A model generated the notes under the pieces. That model was not told where the DNA came from. It saw nothing but the letters and a program-made list of their open reading frames with translations, and ran no database searches. A stretch of 64,000 nt of DNA from positions 8,186,501-8,250,500 of the forward strand of contig OX485808.1 in assembly GCA_950295325.1 (NCBI GenBank), given 5' to 3'. The DNA comes from Polytrichum commune (Eukaryota > Streptophyta > Polytrichopsida > Polytrichales > Polytrichaceae). Shown here in pieces: positions 1-13,110 of the stretch; position 1 is the stretch's first letter; every line of letters begins with the position of its first letter. The translations under genes were made by a program, and so were the position numbers.

Positions 1-690
1 TTAGAAAACTCTCGAATGAAGTTGTGGTACTAATTGGCTAGGCCAAGAAATGACCTAAGCCTTTTTTGAATCAAGGGCCAATTCTCCTTTTGGATTGCCT
101 TGACATTCTTCATGTTTGTCCACCAATTTCCTTTGTTACCACACACCTCAAGAACTCAATCTCTCGTTGAGCAAAGTTATTTTTCACTCCTTGGCGGTAA
201 TGTTTTTTTGGGCAACACATTGGTGAATACATCCTTGTATCTCACCAACATCACACCAATGTTGTTTGGGGGAGGCCCATCTTTCCTAGCCTCCCCATAC
301 GTTCCTTGGAGTTGCTCCAATTCAACCACGACCATATTTTTTTATTTTTTATTTTATTTTTTCATTCGGTCCATTAAGACCAAATTCAACTTAGGTCCTC
401 CTACCATAGGAGTCATTGTTAATTTGAACTTCAATTCTTTGCCATTATGACACATCATAATGCACCGCAAGCACACCGGCTTGCACCTCACATCTATCAT
501 GTGAGTTTCAAAGAAGGCGGCCTTCACAATGACATGCATTTCATCTATTTCACATGATGAGAAATTTTGACAAAAATCCAATGTCCCACATTGAAAGGTT
601 ACATGCATCGCGGCCTCCTTTGTCTCATGCAATTCGCCCTGTCCAAACCGCACCTTGGTGGACTTGCCCGCTCTATCAATCGGCAAGCCC
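1..690 (-). pseudogene. Gypsy pol remnant (protease-RT linker and RT thumb)
   Basis: Reading leftwards from about 690, an open frame continues through a linker into MVVVELEQLQ (about 330-300) and the DVFTNVLPKK motif that normally precedes gypsy reverse transcriptase. The frame then jumps, across a deletion of the RT core, to an EFLRCVV-type motif (about 150) and, after a frameshift, to LRSFLGLAN followed by a stop. This order matches the known gypsy protease-RT layout with the palm removed. No active-site RT motif is present. Confidence 0.7.
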
Positions 691-1640
691 CAACTCCCTT
701 GTGAGTTTTGGGCTCAAGAAGAAATGGCTTGCCTCTTTGTCAACCCATGAGACATTTCTCCCATTCATTTGAGCCTCAAGGTACAAAAGATTTGGCCTTG
801 GCTAAAGGCTACTAGCCTTGGCCACAATGCCATCGTCTTACATTCGGTCCTCGGCAACACCATGAGTTTGGCTTGGTCCGCAAGGCCAACTTTTAACACT
901 CCGTCCGTGGCACAAATATGATCTAGCTTGGTACCACCAAGCCACCTTCTCACATTCCGTCCGCGGCACGAGCTAGCATGATTTGCCTTGGTATAATGGG
1001 CCAAACTACTTGCACTCATTTCCTTGGGACCTCTTTCGGCTAAACCCACTTTGTGGTGATGTGCCGCCCAACTTCTTCTTAACACCATCGGCTTCAATGC
1101 TCTTCAAATCTTTATGATTCGCACTACGTCCTCAAGAAGCTTTGGGGTCCTGAACATGGTTTTCACTACCCGCTTTTGAAACCCACCTAAAACGATGCAT
1201 TTTTTTAGAAAGCTCATCCATCCTAGATGTACCATTCATTTGGGTGTGAAATTCGCACATATACACCTTAAGAGACCCCGCGTGCCTCATGTGCCCCAAG
1301 TTCATTTCAACATCACCACCTTCTAAGCATTTCGAATTGGAATTTCAATCCAACATTAATGCCCTCCAAGGTTTTGGGTGCATTCGGTATTCTAGGCCCC
1401 AAATGCTTTTTTTGAGGTGTGCGGGAGCCCTTTCAAAGGACTCCACCAATTTCCTTACCGAATCCACCATCATGCCCACCATTGTCATTAGAACCAATGG
1501 TATGGTCAAATTCCCTTTACACATGATCTTTGTTCCAATTTGAGCCTCACAACCTTTTGGAAACCCCGGGCTAACCATAATAACCCTCACGTTTGATAGC
1601 CATGTCTCCCTCAAAGTGCTAGCTCAAATATTGGAACCCT

Positions 1641-1652
1641 GCTCTGATACCA
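1641..1652 (-). other. Primer-binding site, initiator-Met tRNA type
   Basis: The minus strand reads TGGTATCAGAGC, the classic plant LTR-retrotransposon primer-binding site complementary to the 3' end of initiator methionine tRNA. It sits two bases after the LTR terminus, which fixes the strand of the element. Confidence 0.85.
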
Positions 1653-1654
1653 AG

Positions 1655-2626
1655 TGTCGCAACCCTTGCTAGGTCCCTTAACAATCTTGCCAATTTTCGT
1701 TTCTAGCAAAGGTTACGAGCGCTAACCATTCGCATTCCGCCATGCTAATGGATAGCTCCTCTTACCCCGGACCAATAGTTCATAGGAGGGAACCAACCCT
1801 CCTACTTTGCTTTCGGGACTCACCCCTTAATCGGTAACCCATTTCCCCAATGTGGACTTCCATCCATGGAAGTCCAATCCTATGTTGATCATCGCGTTGC
1901 CGGAGCAACACTACAACAACCCGAAGCATACTAGGCAACTATGGCCTCACAATAGGCCAAAGCCCATGGAGGCCTTGCCGTTCGGCCTCGGGTGGGTGAG
2001 GCCACACCACCTCACCCATATAAGCCTCTAGGACTCTACGCGGGGCCCCTACCCCACCGTCAACCAACCTCTTGTCTCTCTACCAAGAGTTGGGGCCAAG
2101 TGGACATTTTCCCTTAGCCGCTGGGCCTAGAAGCCCCCAGCAGCTTCAGACCATCATAACTTCCTTGTATGATGTCTGATTCCAGCAACCAACCACTCCA
2201 TCTTCATCTACGCTTCACGTAGATGCCGATGGACTCCTCACTTGCCCCATTCGGGCAAGTGCTGAGGAAGTTATGCCTGTTTGAACCTTGGCAGTCCCGG
2301 GAATCACTCCCAGGCACTGCTGTAGCAGGGCGCTGTCCCGGGACAGCGCCCCACTCAAATGGCCATAACTCCTAGCTCACACCTCGGATTGAGGTGTTCT
2401 TGAGCATTCTAGAATCACCACGCCATGAGCTACGCACAGCTCATGGCCTTACCCTTGTGCCTCCTAGTCTTCGTGGATGGGAGGCGTTCCCAACGCCCGG
2501 GGACCTCACCCACACTAGGATCACTTGGGCCCTCTCACCAACGGCGCCACAAGTCCCGGGTGTCACTCCGGGGTCCCCCTTGTGCCCATGGTGTTTCGGG
2601 CACTCCTCATGGAGAGGTGCGCGACA
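1655..2626 (-). repeat. Long terminal repeat (5' LTR of the gypsy element)
   Basis: The 972-bp block starts TGTCGC and ends GCGACA on the plus strand, a perfect 6-bp inverted terminus of the TG...CA type. It lies two bases from the primer-binding site. It is richer in G+C than the DNA around it. The second LTR is outside the window, so the outer border rests on the terminal inverted repeat alone. Confidence 0.7.
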
Positions 2627-3290
2627 TCTAGTGGATCACACAAGCATGTCACTCACTTTCCATGTGAATTTGAGTGGTCAAAGGTTGTTTTTTGGGGGAT
2701 AAACATGGCATTTTCTTGTGTACTCCTTCCTTCAACTGTTATAATCTTAAAATCCAAAGGGTTATTCATGCCCATTTCCCACCTCAAAATAGCTCATCTC
2801 CCATGTGTCAAGATCATTTGAATAAATCCTATATAACCTCAAAACTCATCCATGAAATTCCACAACCAACATTGAGTGAAATGCACTCATGACAACCCTC
2901 TCATAGGCTTGGGAAGTTAGGGGACAAAGTTCCTATCTCAAGGTTTTGTGTGTTTCCATGCATTCCATTGCATGAGGATTTCCAACATAAGTGTGATTTT
3001 TAAACAAATGAAACAAATAGCTCTAATATTTTTGATTCAATTAATGCTCACAACTTGTACAAATGCCATTTTGATTCCACAATTTTCTGGAAAAATGGGT
3101 TTTCATTTGCATCTACATCCACTCTTCCAAAATTGCTCAAGTGTAGAGTGACCCTCATAACCAATAAATTTACAATCTTTTGTGTGTGTATATACACACG
3201 AAAAAATATTATTTTCAATATAAATAATTATTTTAATTTCATAAAAATAAACACAACCATTCAATATTTTAGATTTTAATGGTTATAAGT
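2627..3290. other. AT-rich spacer, no gene seen
   Basis: AT-rich DNA between the retrotransposon LTR and the YKT6 promoter. Short open frames here show no recognisable protein. Confidence 0.5.
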
Positions 3291-3295
3291 TAACA

Positions 3296-3303
3296 TATAA
3301 ATA
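3296..3303 (+). promoter_or_regulatory. Candidate TATA box of YKT6
   Basis: TATAAATA lies at the edge between the AT-rich spacer and a strongly GC-rich block (about 3320-3430) and about 380 bases before the YKT6 start codon. The placement suits a core promoter with a 5' UTR of roughly 350 bases. No transcript evidence is available. Confidence 0.4.
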
Positions 3304-3683
3304 CAAGATTTTGTGATTTTAATGGCGTTGCCCGGGGCCAAATATCGGCCGGGCGGGGAAAAGTTTCGTTTCCGGGCAGAACGGGCGGGCGGGCAGCGAG
3401 GCAAGACTGAATCGGCCTCCAACTTAGTGCCGAGGGTCGCCGAAGGCTCAAGGAAAGTATCGATTCACGATTTCTCACATGTCAACAATTTTTGCTGGTA
3501 GCTTCCGGCCGCATCTTGCTTGAATCGCAAGCTTTTTGGCATCTCGTAAGGCACAGAAGAACCGGATTTCTGTGAAAACAGGGACTTAAGGGTTTGGAAG
3601 TTGTTGGAAAAACAGAGACCTAAGGGTTTGGATTGATTATTTTTACTATAAGCAGGGGCGAGGTTTTTGGAATTTAGGAAACG

Positions 3684-5325
3684 ATGAAGATCACGGCGTT
3701 GCTGGTGATGAAAGTGTCGCCAGCGCCAGCATCCAGCACAGTCTTGTTAGCAAACGCCTCGGATGTGTCGCAGTTCGGGTTCTTTCAGCGACAAAGCGCC
3801 AAGGAGTTCATCGTGTTCGCATCGCGCACCATAGCTGGACGTACGCCTCTTGGACAGCGCCAATCGGTGGAGCAAGACGGTACGTTGTTCTATCTGGCCT
3901 GGATTTTGGGTGTTTTTTCTTGGAAATATTACACTGTTGTTTCGGAGCATGTTAAGTACTCTAGGCTGTGGTTCAGGATTATAAACTTTCGTTTCTGCAT
4001 GAATTTTTTCCATGAGCAGAATACGTCGTGCATTGCTATAACCGCAACGGACTGTGCGGGCTAGCGTTTGTTGACAAGGAGTACCCACTAAGGAGTGCTT
4101 TTTCAGTGATCAACAAGGTAATGGGACTCCAACTTCACTTCAAAGCCTTGTTTACTTACCAACTTGTGATTAGGGTTCCCAATGTTGTTTAATTTTAATT
4201 GTGAGTCCGAGATATGCTTGTTTGATTTAGCCTTTGGCTCAAGAGTTTATATGGCCAGGTCATCTAGGAAAGGATTTTAACCCATAATGTGTTCTTCATT
4301 GCAGGTGTTGGATGAGTATCAGACAACTTTTGGTGACTCCTGGAAGATAAAGACAACAGACAGCACAGACGCTTGGCCTTACCTACCAGATGCTTTAGTC
4401 AAATTTCAGGTGTGTTTATGCATATTTGCACCGTGCTCTTGGTGCACAGTCTCTACATTTCGAAAGGACTACGTATGTCCATGTGTTTTGTGCTTTGTGC
4501 TTTGTCATCAGCAAGGTGATCGTCTGTTTTCTTACGAGTCACTGCTTAAACCATAACTTGAGCATTTTTGGTCATACTGCAGAATCCAACAGAGGCTGAC
4601 AAGCTGGCAAAGATTCAGAAAGACTTGGATGAAACAAAAGTTATACTGGTACAGTGTAGTCCCTTAGTAATATCCTCTATGCATCCATGAATTCATGTCG
4701 TATTGCAGATAGAGCTGAGATGGAGAGGTAATTTTGTGAGCTGTGCTTCAGTGTTCTATTTGAATCTTCTGTTGCTTATAACAGGTAGAGGATTTTGAAG
4801 TTATTTGCAGTGCTTGTAATACATGCAGAATGTGTAGTTATGCCTCACTTTTATTGTGAAGAGTGAGAATGAGTTTGGAGTCAGTTTAGATTGGTATGCA
4901 ATTTAGGGCCTTAACCTTCAGGACATTGTTGACTTTGAAGGAACTCTGATAGTTTGATTTTTATTTTCCAGCATAAAACTATTGACAGTGTACTTGCACG
5001 AGGAGAAAGGCTCGACACTCTGGTTGATAAGAGTGCAGATTTGAGTTCAGCCTCTCAGGTACCTCTTCTGCCAAAATTGTAACCGGCAGCTGCATTTATC
5101 TCTGTATCTTTTATAACATTAGTAGTTCCTCGTGGAGGGTTTTGCGAGTACAGAAGTTGAAGCTGTATTACTCTGATTAAGACTCTGGAGAAGGTTTCTC
5201 AAATAACCAATTTACTTACATTATTTTGATGTTGATTTCTACTAAGCTTTTATGTTGTGTGTGACTTAATGCAGATGTTTTATAAGCAAGCTAAGAAAGC
5301 CAATCAGTGCTGCACTATATTGTAG
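3684..5325 (+). CDS. YKT61: YKT6-type R-SNARE (longin SNARE), 6 exons, 200 aa
   Basis: Exons: 3684-3879, 4020-4117, 4305-4409, 4583-4648, 4972-5058, 5275-5325. All borders are GT-AG and the frame is continuous (603 nt). YKT6 is a membrane-fusion SNARE of the ER-Golgi, vacuolar and endosomal routes that cycles between cytosol and membrane. The N-terminal longin domain (about residues 1-120) begins MKITALLVMK and includes YVVHCYNRNGLCGLAFVDKEYP. The R-SNARE motif (about 136-196) carries the zero-layer arginine in VLARGERLDTLVDK (R165). The protein ends NQCCTIL: C197 lies in a CaaX prenylation box and C196 is the neighbouring palmitoylation site, so the lipid-anchored, transmembrane-free form is preserved. 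The length equals the family norm of 199-200. The start is the first ATG of the longin domain, and all diagnostic residues are present. Confidence 0.95.
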
Positions 5326-8300
5326 ATGTCCGGGCTGGCTTCAACGCTGCAACTCTGTGCGGCTGTTCAATTTAATGGCCAGTCAGGCCAGGAACAACAA
5401 TGCTTGTTTCTGAGCTTGACTTCTTTGGTATCATATATAGGAATGATCACTTGCAAATCTTCATATCAGCACTGGGGCTTACCTGGTGGGTGTTTCAGGA
5501 CATAGGCAAATGTAGTACAATTCCCTGGGTAGACCCATTTCCACCCTTTCACGTCTCTTTTTTGTCCAGTTGTGCAGGAGTCTCTAGAATTCAGGTGAGT
5601 CTGTCTGCAGCTCTGGGCCTGACTAGGTCAGTGTTTGCCTGGAATCTCAGATTTAGAATAACAGAGGTGCACAAAAGTGTTGGATGGTTGTCAGATTAGG
5701 TAACCACTGATCATGAAATATCCTCAAGATGGCACTTGGATTCAATTTAAACTGGGCTGATATTTGGGCAAGAGTTTGTCAAAACTCTAGCCTTACTCCT
5801 TTGTAAAGTATGTTTGAAGTAATGTGGACTCATTTCTGTTAATCGGAGTGTCAAAGTGGCGGCTGTGTATCTGTCTGAAGTCCGAGTTTATAAAATCTTC
5901 TGAAGGCAATGTAATTGAGGTTTTGTTGATTTTCAAGGTTTTTGTAAGTTTTTTTGACTTAGACTCTGCCTTCTTCACCTTGTGGTTAAGGAAACCACGG
6001 TCACCATACCAGCATATTCCACCTACACTATCCCAGGAATTTGCTGTGCCTAGACAATCAAGCTGTGCTTGGGGACATATTGCTTCTCCTGTTATAATGT
6101 CTGTTTCTGGGGAAATGACAGTTGTTCTAGAACTTGATTGATTTGACAATTTTAGAAATACATCACAAACTCTAAATTGACACATATTAAAGGCCCTGTG
6201 ATACTCCACCCAACCGCTGTACAATATATGCTTTTGGTAGTGGAAAACAAAAACCAAATAATATTGGTATATTTGTTCAAAATTATGATCTGTATTGCCA
6301 AATCTGTAACTAATTTTAATTGGGGTATTGCACTGTTTATAAGTTGTTTATTTGAATAGTGACATGTGCCATGGTGGGGCAGTGAAAATTGTCCTTTGCA
6401 TGTTCACTTTGAAGAATTGTTTTTCTTCCAATAATGAAGTATCAGGTTTTGTGATATTACCCTATATGAACTCAAATGGAAGAATATAGGGGTAGAATAA
6501 TTGTTTAAAAGTGTTGGGCTTCTAGGTCAAATCATAGATGTTTTGTGAAGTGTAATTTGTTTTTAAATGCTTGCTTTTGGTGAACATTCAAAAGAAAGTT
6601 GTACAAGGTGAATTTAAAATTGCATTTGTATAATTGGAACCAACAAGATCATTGTTGTTTTCCACCAAATGTTTTTAGAAACATTTGATTGCAAAAAAAA
6701 TACGACAATTGATCCGGCCCTGCTTGTAGGTTTTGAAGATGGATAATATTATTACCTTCCACACCCATGGTATTTGTTATCCTTGCTTGGATTTGCTTGG
6801 ATTTACTTTGTCAATCCCTTATGCACCTTCAACCTTGTTCACAACCAATTTATGTTGGAAACTAGAGAAAAAGATTGCTACATAATGAGCTTTGACTTCC
6901 AAAGTTATTCAAATTCTATAATTGAGTATCCAACACAATACTCGGATGAGAGCCCTACAAATGAGCATGAGAATAGTGTTGGGCAGATGATGATAAGGGA
7001 TCCCAAAACAAAAGATATAGGATGTGGAAGTTGGTGAATTCAAATCATTTGCATGCTAGAACCTAACTGAGTCAAGAGAAGTAGTTAAAGCTTGGCAACA
7101 TGCTTTTAGGAAAGCAAGGAATATGCTCTATGATTACCAAGATAAAAGATGCAAGTCTTTATGTCATGTAGAAGCCTTTATATTACGTACTTGCCTAAGT
7201 TATGCTTAAGTTATGACTTGCCCAAAGCATGAATTTCTCAAACTTCTTTGTTTCTCTTGCTTACATCTAAGCTCAAATTAGGGCAACTAAGAATAGGACG
7301 TCAACAAATTTGTCCCTCAAGGACAACAATGCAAATCAAAACCTCTCTATAGCTTTTTGATTCCAAGACTCTTGCTTTCTTTTTTCACATGGTTATCTTA
7401 TAAGTGTATCCTAGATGGATATTAAAAAATTAATCATGGCATTAATGATAGATGATGAATACTAGTGTACAATCCTTTGTCAACATATCAAGGATCATAA
7501 TCGATCATGCATTAGAATAAGATAGTGGAAAAAATAACAACAATATAAAAACAAAATTAGAAATACAACCCAAACCTTTATACCTCATCGGAGGAGCTCC
7601 TTCGCAAGTGGTAAAATGCCTAGATCTACATATGATCTTGCATTTTCCACAAAAGTCATTGTTGCTTGCAAACATTTTCACAATCATAGATGCACAAAGC
7701 AAGACATGAAAGCCTCCTCTACATTGACCCGTATCATGTCAATGTCTAATTTTCCTTTAACAAACAAATCCATACCATCTTTGCAATATACTTTTGAAAA
7801 AATTGTTGCCGATTTTTAGTATTTACCAACTTCAATACATGCAACATCTTGAGTGTATTTCTACATGGCATGATAATCTCCAACTCCATTCACACAACTC
7901 TATCCTTGGAATAACATTTCTTATCTGAGTAACGTAAACCTAATGGACACGATTCAAAACCACCCCTTTGGTCGTTTGTAGCCATAGAACAATGTGTGAT
8001 GAAGAACACATGATGATACCTAGACAAACCCCAAGGTTAAGATTTTTTCTTTTCTTTTTTACAAAAGACGCCCTTAACAAGATGTTATGTTCAAGCTCCA
8101 ATATTTGTGATCATGTCCACTTGGGTAGTTACTACTCCCAGCAAAGTTAAAGCTTTTATGTTCTCATAATCTTGTCACATGTTGAATCCTAAGGTTAGAT
8201 ATGCCATCCTTAGATAGTAGGAAAGGCATGGGTGGAGCTTTCCATCTCTTAAAATAGAAACTAAAAATGATCTCTAAGATTGACATTTTCTATACAAACA

Positions 8301-9189
8301 AAGTGGACAAAAAAACTATATGATAGATCACCAACACTTTTGATCCAATTTGCAACCAACAAATAACTTATAATGGCAACCCAACCCATGTGCAGATGAG
8401 CATTTATCTCCTCCTTTTCAATTTATCTCTCTCAAATCATCCCTACATCTCCACCTATTCCATCACAACTGTTACAAATGTGAAGAATATGTTCAATTCA
8501 ACCCTAGTGTCAAATTGAAATTTGAAATATACGTGTATAGAACAAGCCCAAAAATAGTGGTTAAAGCTTTAATGATTGAGCACTCAAAGGATTCATCGTA
8601 AAAGGCATCAACCATCTCCAACTTGAGGTCATAAATGGAATTAAGTAATGTCACATTGGCTCAACAACATCAAAACTAAAACATATAATCATTAAAGCAA
8701 TTCTTAAAGTCTCTCGGATACTCATGTTGAGTTTTGATAGGGAGTTCCCCCCCCCCCCCCCCCCCCACTTTTGACATCTAATAATGTTCAAGGTTGTGAA
8801 TTTCTTCCGGCAATCTGATGGCTTTTTGAGACCTTGATTGTGAGCCATGCGATTTAAGGAAGGGGAGTTAAATAGCTCCAGATGACTGTGCCTCCCATGA
8901 ATTGTAAGTTCTAGTGTAATGCGAATCTAAGAGATGAGATGCTTGGAGTTCCTTAACCCTAAACACTGTGCAATCCTGGTTACTGATCATAGCACCCATT
9001 GAAGTTGCCTTGCTCATTAATCATAGTACTTAATTCTATCACCTTCACCAGCATGAGTTCTTAGCGAAAATGAGCGATCTTACGCTGATAGAAGAGCACT
9101 TAAGTGCTAAGCACAACGAAGAGTGGAATTGAGCATTAGAAAAGCTAAAGGAAAGCAAAAGACCACTTTGAAACAATAAGGACATTATT
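5326..9189. other. YKT6 3' flank and gene-free AT-rich DNA
   Basis: The first few hundred bases are presumably the YKT6 3' UTR. The rest is AT-rich and carries only short chance open frames without recognisable domains. A 20-base C tract is at 8747-8766. Confidence 0.5.
8747..8766 (+). repeat. Poly-C tract, 20 bases
   Basis: Twenty consecutive C residues, the longest of at least nine C or G tracts of nine or more bases in the window. Length in the assembly may be inexact because homopolymers are error-prone. Confidence 0.9.
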
Positions 9190-9445
9190 TTTATGGTATT
9201 TAAATAAAAATAAAAATAAAAAACCAACGTTGGGCAATCCGACGTGAATTTGAGGCTGTTGGCCCTACCCTGCTCAAGAATCCTCTTGGTACAAGGTGGG
9301 GCTTACTACTTACCTTGTGATGGGTGGGCTTTTGGCTTCCTATTTACCTAGCTAGTTTTTCCCGTCAAGTAGAGAGAAGATTTCACAGCGGGAATCGAAC
9401 GGCCAACCACGCCATTTGAAAATGGGTACCTCTCCACTATCACCC
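9190..9445 (-). mobile_element. tRNA-derived SINE-like element
   Basis: On the minus strand the head (about 9441-9375) contains an A-box-like TGATAGTGGAGAGG and, about 45 bases later, a B-box-like GTTCGATTCCC. The spacing is as in a tRNA promoter. A CCAT/ATGG stem around TTTCAA imitates an anticodon arm but is imperfect, so this is not a working tRNA. After an unrelated body the element ends in repeated TTTTTA units (about 9195-9222), a plausible SINE tail. I could not find clear target duplications. Confidence 0.5.
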
Positions 9446-9522
9446 GGTAGTTTAGGGTCATCTTGGACCTTATAGTACTTATAAGTAATCTATGTGCACA
9501 CAAACCTCTTAGCACTACATAA

Positions 9523-9642
9523 CATATGAGACTTGGGCAACATGTCCAACGTTAGTGAAAAGAACCCTACAAATCTATCACAATGGTAGATTTGTAGATT
9601 TTCTAGTGACATAAGACAATTTTATTGCCCAAGTCTCATATG
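9523..9642. repeat. Foldback repeat with 18-bp perfect arms
   Basis: CATATGAGACTTGGGCAA (9523-9540) is the exact reverse complement of 9625-9642. An inner perfect 11-bp pair, CTACAAATCTA at 9568-9578 and its complement at 9587-9597, surrounds an 8-base loop. The region between inner and outer arms pairs poorly. A short foldback MITE is likelier than a microRNA precursor. Confidence 0.7.
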
Positions 9643-12600
9643 CTTGTATTGTAGGAATTGTTCATTAGTTGAGTTGGTTGTTGAGTCATCATATGAAATT
9701 CCAATCAATGCTTCCATCCCATAATGCTTAAAGTGTCGTATTAAATGTACATTGTGCTTTTTCGTACTAGTCCACCTCCTAGGATATGAAACACACGATT
9801 AATATGAGATGGTTAGCAAATCCAAATTGAGGCCATAGCCACATTCCTTATAATTAGAAGCACTTACATGGCTAGCTAGACACCAACCTCTTTGAGCAGA
9901 GCCCTTGCCACTATTACCTGAGATGAAAATGCAAGCAATTCTATTATAGCACGTAGATGTTTTTTTTTTGAAAATTATGATCCTAGAATTAGCATCAGAG
10001 GCTCCAAAATAGTCTAGAGGGACTTACTTAAGATGAATAAACCACAAACCTATGGGGTCATGTTTTAATTGGATTTCCTTTACCTTGGTAATAGTGGTGG
10101 GGGTCCAACTCAAAGAGGTGGGCATCTAGCCTTGGCCTTGTAGACATCAATGGCACCCATTTTTCTCTATGAATGAGTATACTTGAAATCTAAAATGAGG
10201 TACCTAGCATAATACTTTTAGGATTCATTACTGATTCATGTTATGGCCGGAACATATGAAATAAAACTAGAGACTTAAATTCAATTTCAACACTATATTA
10301 AACATTTCGGGACTCTAAGACAAATTTGGGACTATTTTGAAGCTCATGTGGAACTCATGGAAAATTCATTGGGAATTCATGGGGAACAACCCATGCCATG
10401 TATGCATTCTTTGAAATACATGGGTTTTTGTACAAAAAACTTTGTTTACCAATAAGTTTAAATGAAAATATATTATCATACACCAAATGGGTAATACACC
10501 ACAACACAATTGAATTGAACCCTAGGTCTATTCTATATTCTACTAATGAATAATATTGTGACACTCTAGAGTATGAATTAAACTTCTAAGCTGTTCTAAT
10601 TAATTTGGTATCATTGTACATGTGTTTGATAAAAGAATATGAATTTACATAGCTAATTGATTGATAAATTGGTGACATGGATGACCATCATATCTATGTT
10701 AGGATGGAATAGGTATTCCAAATGATTATGTGTTTCATGAGTTGCTTCCTAAATAATCATCTCCATGAAGCACAAGTCTTGGATATGTCGTTGGACAAAC
10801 TCTAGTTGGGGGACTATGAGCCCTATATATTCAATAGAGTGCACCACTTTTCCCGAGCATGTGTGCTTGCATTCCAACCAAAAGTCGCCCATAATATCTC
10901 TCAAGAGCAGTTGTCATGGTCTTTTGGATCCAAAGGAAATTTCATGTGCACTTAGCTAAGAAGTTAAACTCATCATGAACATAAATCATTTGGGGGGGAG
11001 GGGGCTCCATCTTGTAACATACTCCATTTCCCAAAACAAGATGTAGCTAGACCGATTTGGGTGTGTTGTGCTATGTCTCCACCTAACTTGGCGGTCAATG
11101 GGGAGTATCCCCGTTAGATTCTTGTACAATGGTTCACACCCACTTCAATTGCTAGAGAGCTATCAAAGAAATGGAATGGGTGGGACTCAAACCCCAACTT
11201 TAAGTGGAAATGTGACTTGAAATATTCTATTCCTGACTAACAACCAATCAATTACATTTTGGCAACTTGGCCTCTCCTAGAACATGAAGATGTTGAGCTC
11301 CTAAAGATTGTTAGTCCACCAAAGCAAATCCAATTTGCCAAATATAACCTTTGTCATTGTTCTACACAAGAGCGTGGACGGAGGATGGTTGAGGAGGATG
11401 TTAGTGTCTCTAGTGCGCGATGGGGAGGTCATGGCCATGCAACTGGTGGACGACCGGCTCATGGATGCCCTCTCCGGTGATCAACGATGGAGGAATTACG
11501 TAGGGCGGTAGGAATGAGAAGGAAGCTTTGTTTTCAAGGTTTTGTGTTAGTCGATAGTGTAGACCACATCGACAAATGCCATGCACATATTTTGCATTGT
11601 TGACAAATACTTTTGGGTTGCTAGTCCATGGAGACCATACCATCTCAAGGTTATGGGGATTTTTATTTATTTTTGATTTTCTAAATGCTTTACATGCACC
11701 CTGTAACAAATTTTATTGATGTGGTGTATACACTACCTTAATGAAAGGCTTGATGTCAAGCAATGGACATGGTGGCATTAAATGTGTTTCACACTTGTCA
11801 GATATGTGTTATCATTTTGGTGACAATAATATTGTCAATTCTATATGTAAGACTAGTAAGAGGTGGACATGGTGTCTGTTGTGGAGGCCAACATGGATGT
11901 GAGTGTTACCACACTTTCATGTTCTCATATTCATAAATCAACAAGTTCACACGTTCCTATTTGTTGTTCCCACATTCCAAAATGGGAGTTTCCATGATCC
12001 TGCATACTATTCTCATGTTACTCTAAACCATTCTCCAACATGGCATGTTTCCACGTGACATTCCCATGTTTTTAAAAGCACATTCATATGTTCCCATATG
12101 CACAAAATAGATTTTTTTTTAAAGATTTTGGGACTCCCCAAAATCATGAAATGTTTACTATTGTGTTTTTCTTGATTTACAATAAACATTTCTTGAAGAA
12201 ATGTATAAATGCTAAGATTTCTCAAGATGTAACTCTCTATAATAGGTTCATCTACCTTAGATGTCATTGGGAGACTCTATGTGATTGTTTTGAGAGGGTT
12301 AGAATCATCTGGACTTCAATTCGGGAACTTGAAATAACAATCTTATATTTGTGATTCTCAAATTGCCACTAACCATAAGGATAATCATCTATGGATGTGA
12401 AAGTGCCCAAAATAAGCTCAATTGCCTTATAAATTACCTTGGATAAGGAGACCCTTGATGAAGAGTAAGGTCCTAGAGGGTGGACTCTTCATACCACGTA
12501 CGAACTAACGTGAGTGTAAGAAGGGGTATTATTGGAGGCATTAGCATACATAGTATATGTACGGGAGAGGTATTAGTTATCCTTAGTGTGCACATTCAAA

Positions 12601-13102
12601 AAGGATATTAAGAATTTTTGAAGTAAAGCTAGATGTACAAAAGGGGACCCTGATGCTTAGAGGAAACATGACAACATATGTGTTAGTCTCATTCAATTCA
12701 TGTTTTCATCCATGGACCTTATCATATGATAATAATCCTCAATGACTACCCTATCCAAGTTTGTTAGGGTTTGCATTTGGCTTCTAGGTTTTACAAATTG
12801 GAGGCTCTTGGAGAGCTCATGGGTTCTCTTGAGTTTTCCTCTCTAGATTGTGGCTAAATTATTGTGCTCTAGTCTTTGTTAGTTTGATGCAATTGTTGAG
12901 TTACATGCTATGGATGAAAAATTGTTCAATGACTTTCTCATTGGAATGTAAAAATGGATATTATATGTAATAAAGCCTATTCTCATCATGTTTTATATTC
13001 TTTAAGTGTAGTGAAGACACTTGAATAAAAAACTTAGTATAAATACATGAATCCATTTTCTAGCATGCCTTCAGTACATATTCATTTGTTTTTCTCCATA
13101 AA
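9643..13102. other. Gene-free AT-rich DNA
   Basis: I see no gene here. Short open frames around 11259-11709 on both strands show no recognisable family. A copy of a dispersed repeat with the core TTAGCAAATCCAAAT starts near 9771, before the SINE-distal part of this stretch. Confidence 0.5.
9771..9865 (+). repeat. Dispersed repeat family, copy near the SINE
   Basis: Shares the order ATATGAAACACA, GAnnnTTAGCAAATCCAAAT, a GGnCATAGCCA block and TTATAATT with copies near 34270-34440, 35675-35850 and 59530-59650, and inverted at 49880-49985. No coding sequence or clear ends; the family is probably a MITE or SINE not otherwise identifiable here. Confidence 0.6.
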
Positions 13103-13110
13103 GTGTATGT

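Larger units (their letters stand above)
1..2626 (-). mobile_element. Decayed Ty3/gypsy LTR retrotransposon, 5' portion
   Basis: Read on the minus strand, the element runs from an LTR at the right (1655-2626) through a primer-binding site (1641-1652) into a broken polyprotein that leaves the window at position 1. Between about 690 and 350 there is protease-to-RT linker-like sequence, then a stretch with a DVFTNVLPKK-type motif (about 180-235), then RT thumb sequence containing LRSFLGLAN (about 20-60). The RT palm that should lie between the last two is missing. An in-frame TAG follows the SFLGLAN motif and a frameshift lies just before it. Only about 1.5 kb separates the primer-binding site from the RT end, far less than in an intact gypsy element, so the copy is internally deleted and cannot be functional. 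The left end lies outside the window. Confidence 0.8.

Noticed and set aside
9523-9642. Possible microRNA precursor
   Set aside because: Pairing between the outer and inner arms is poor, and no extended 21-nt duplex is present.
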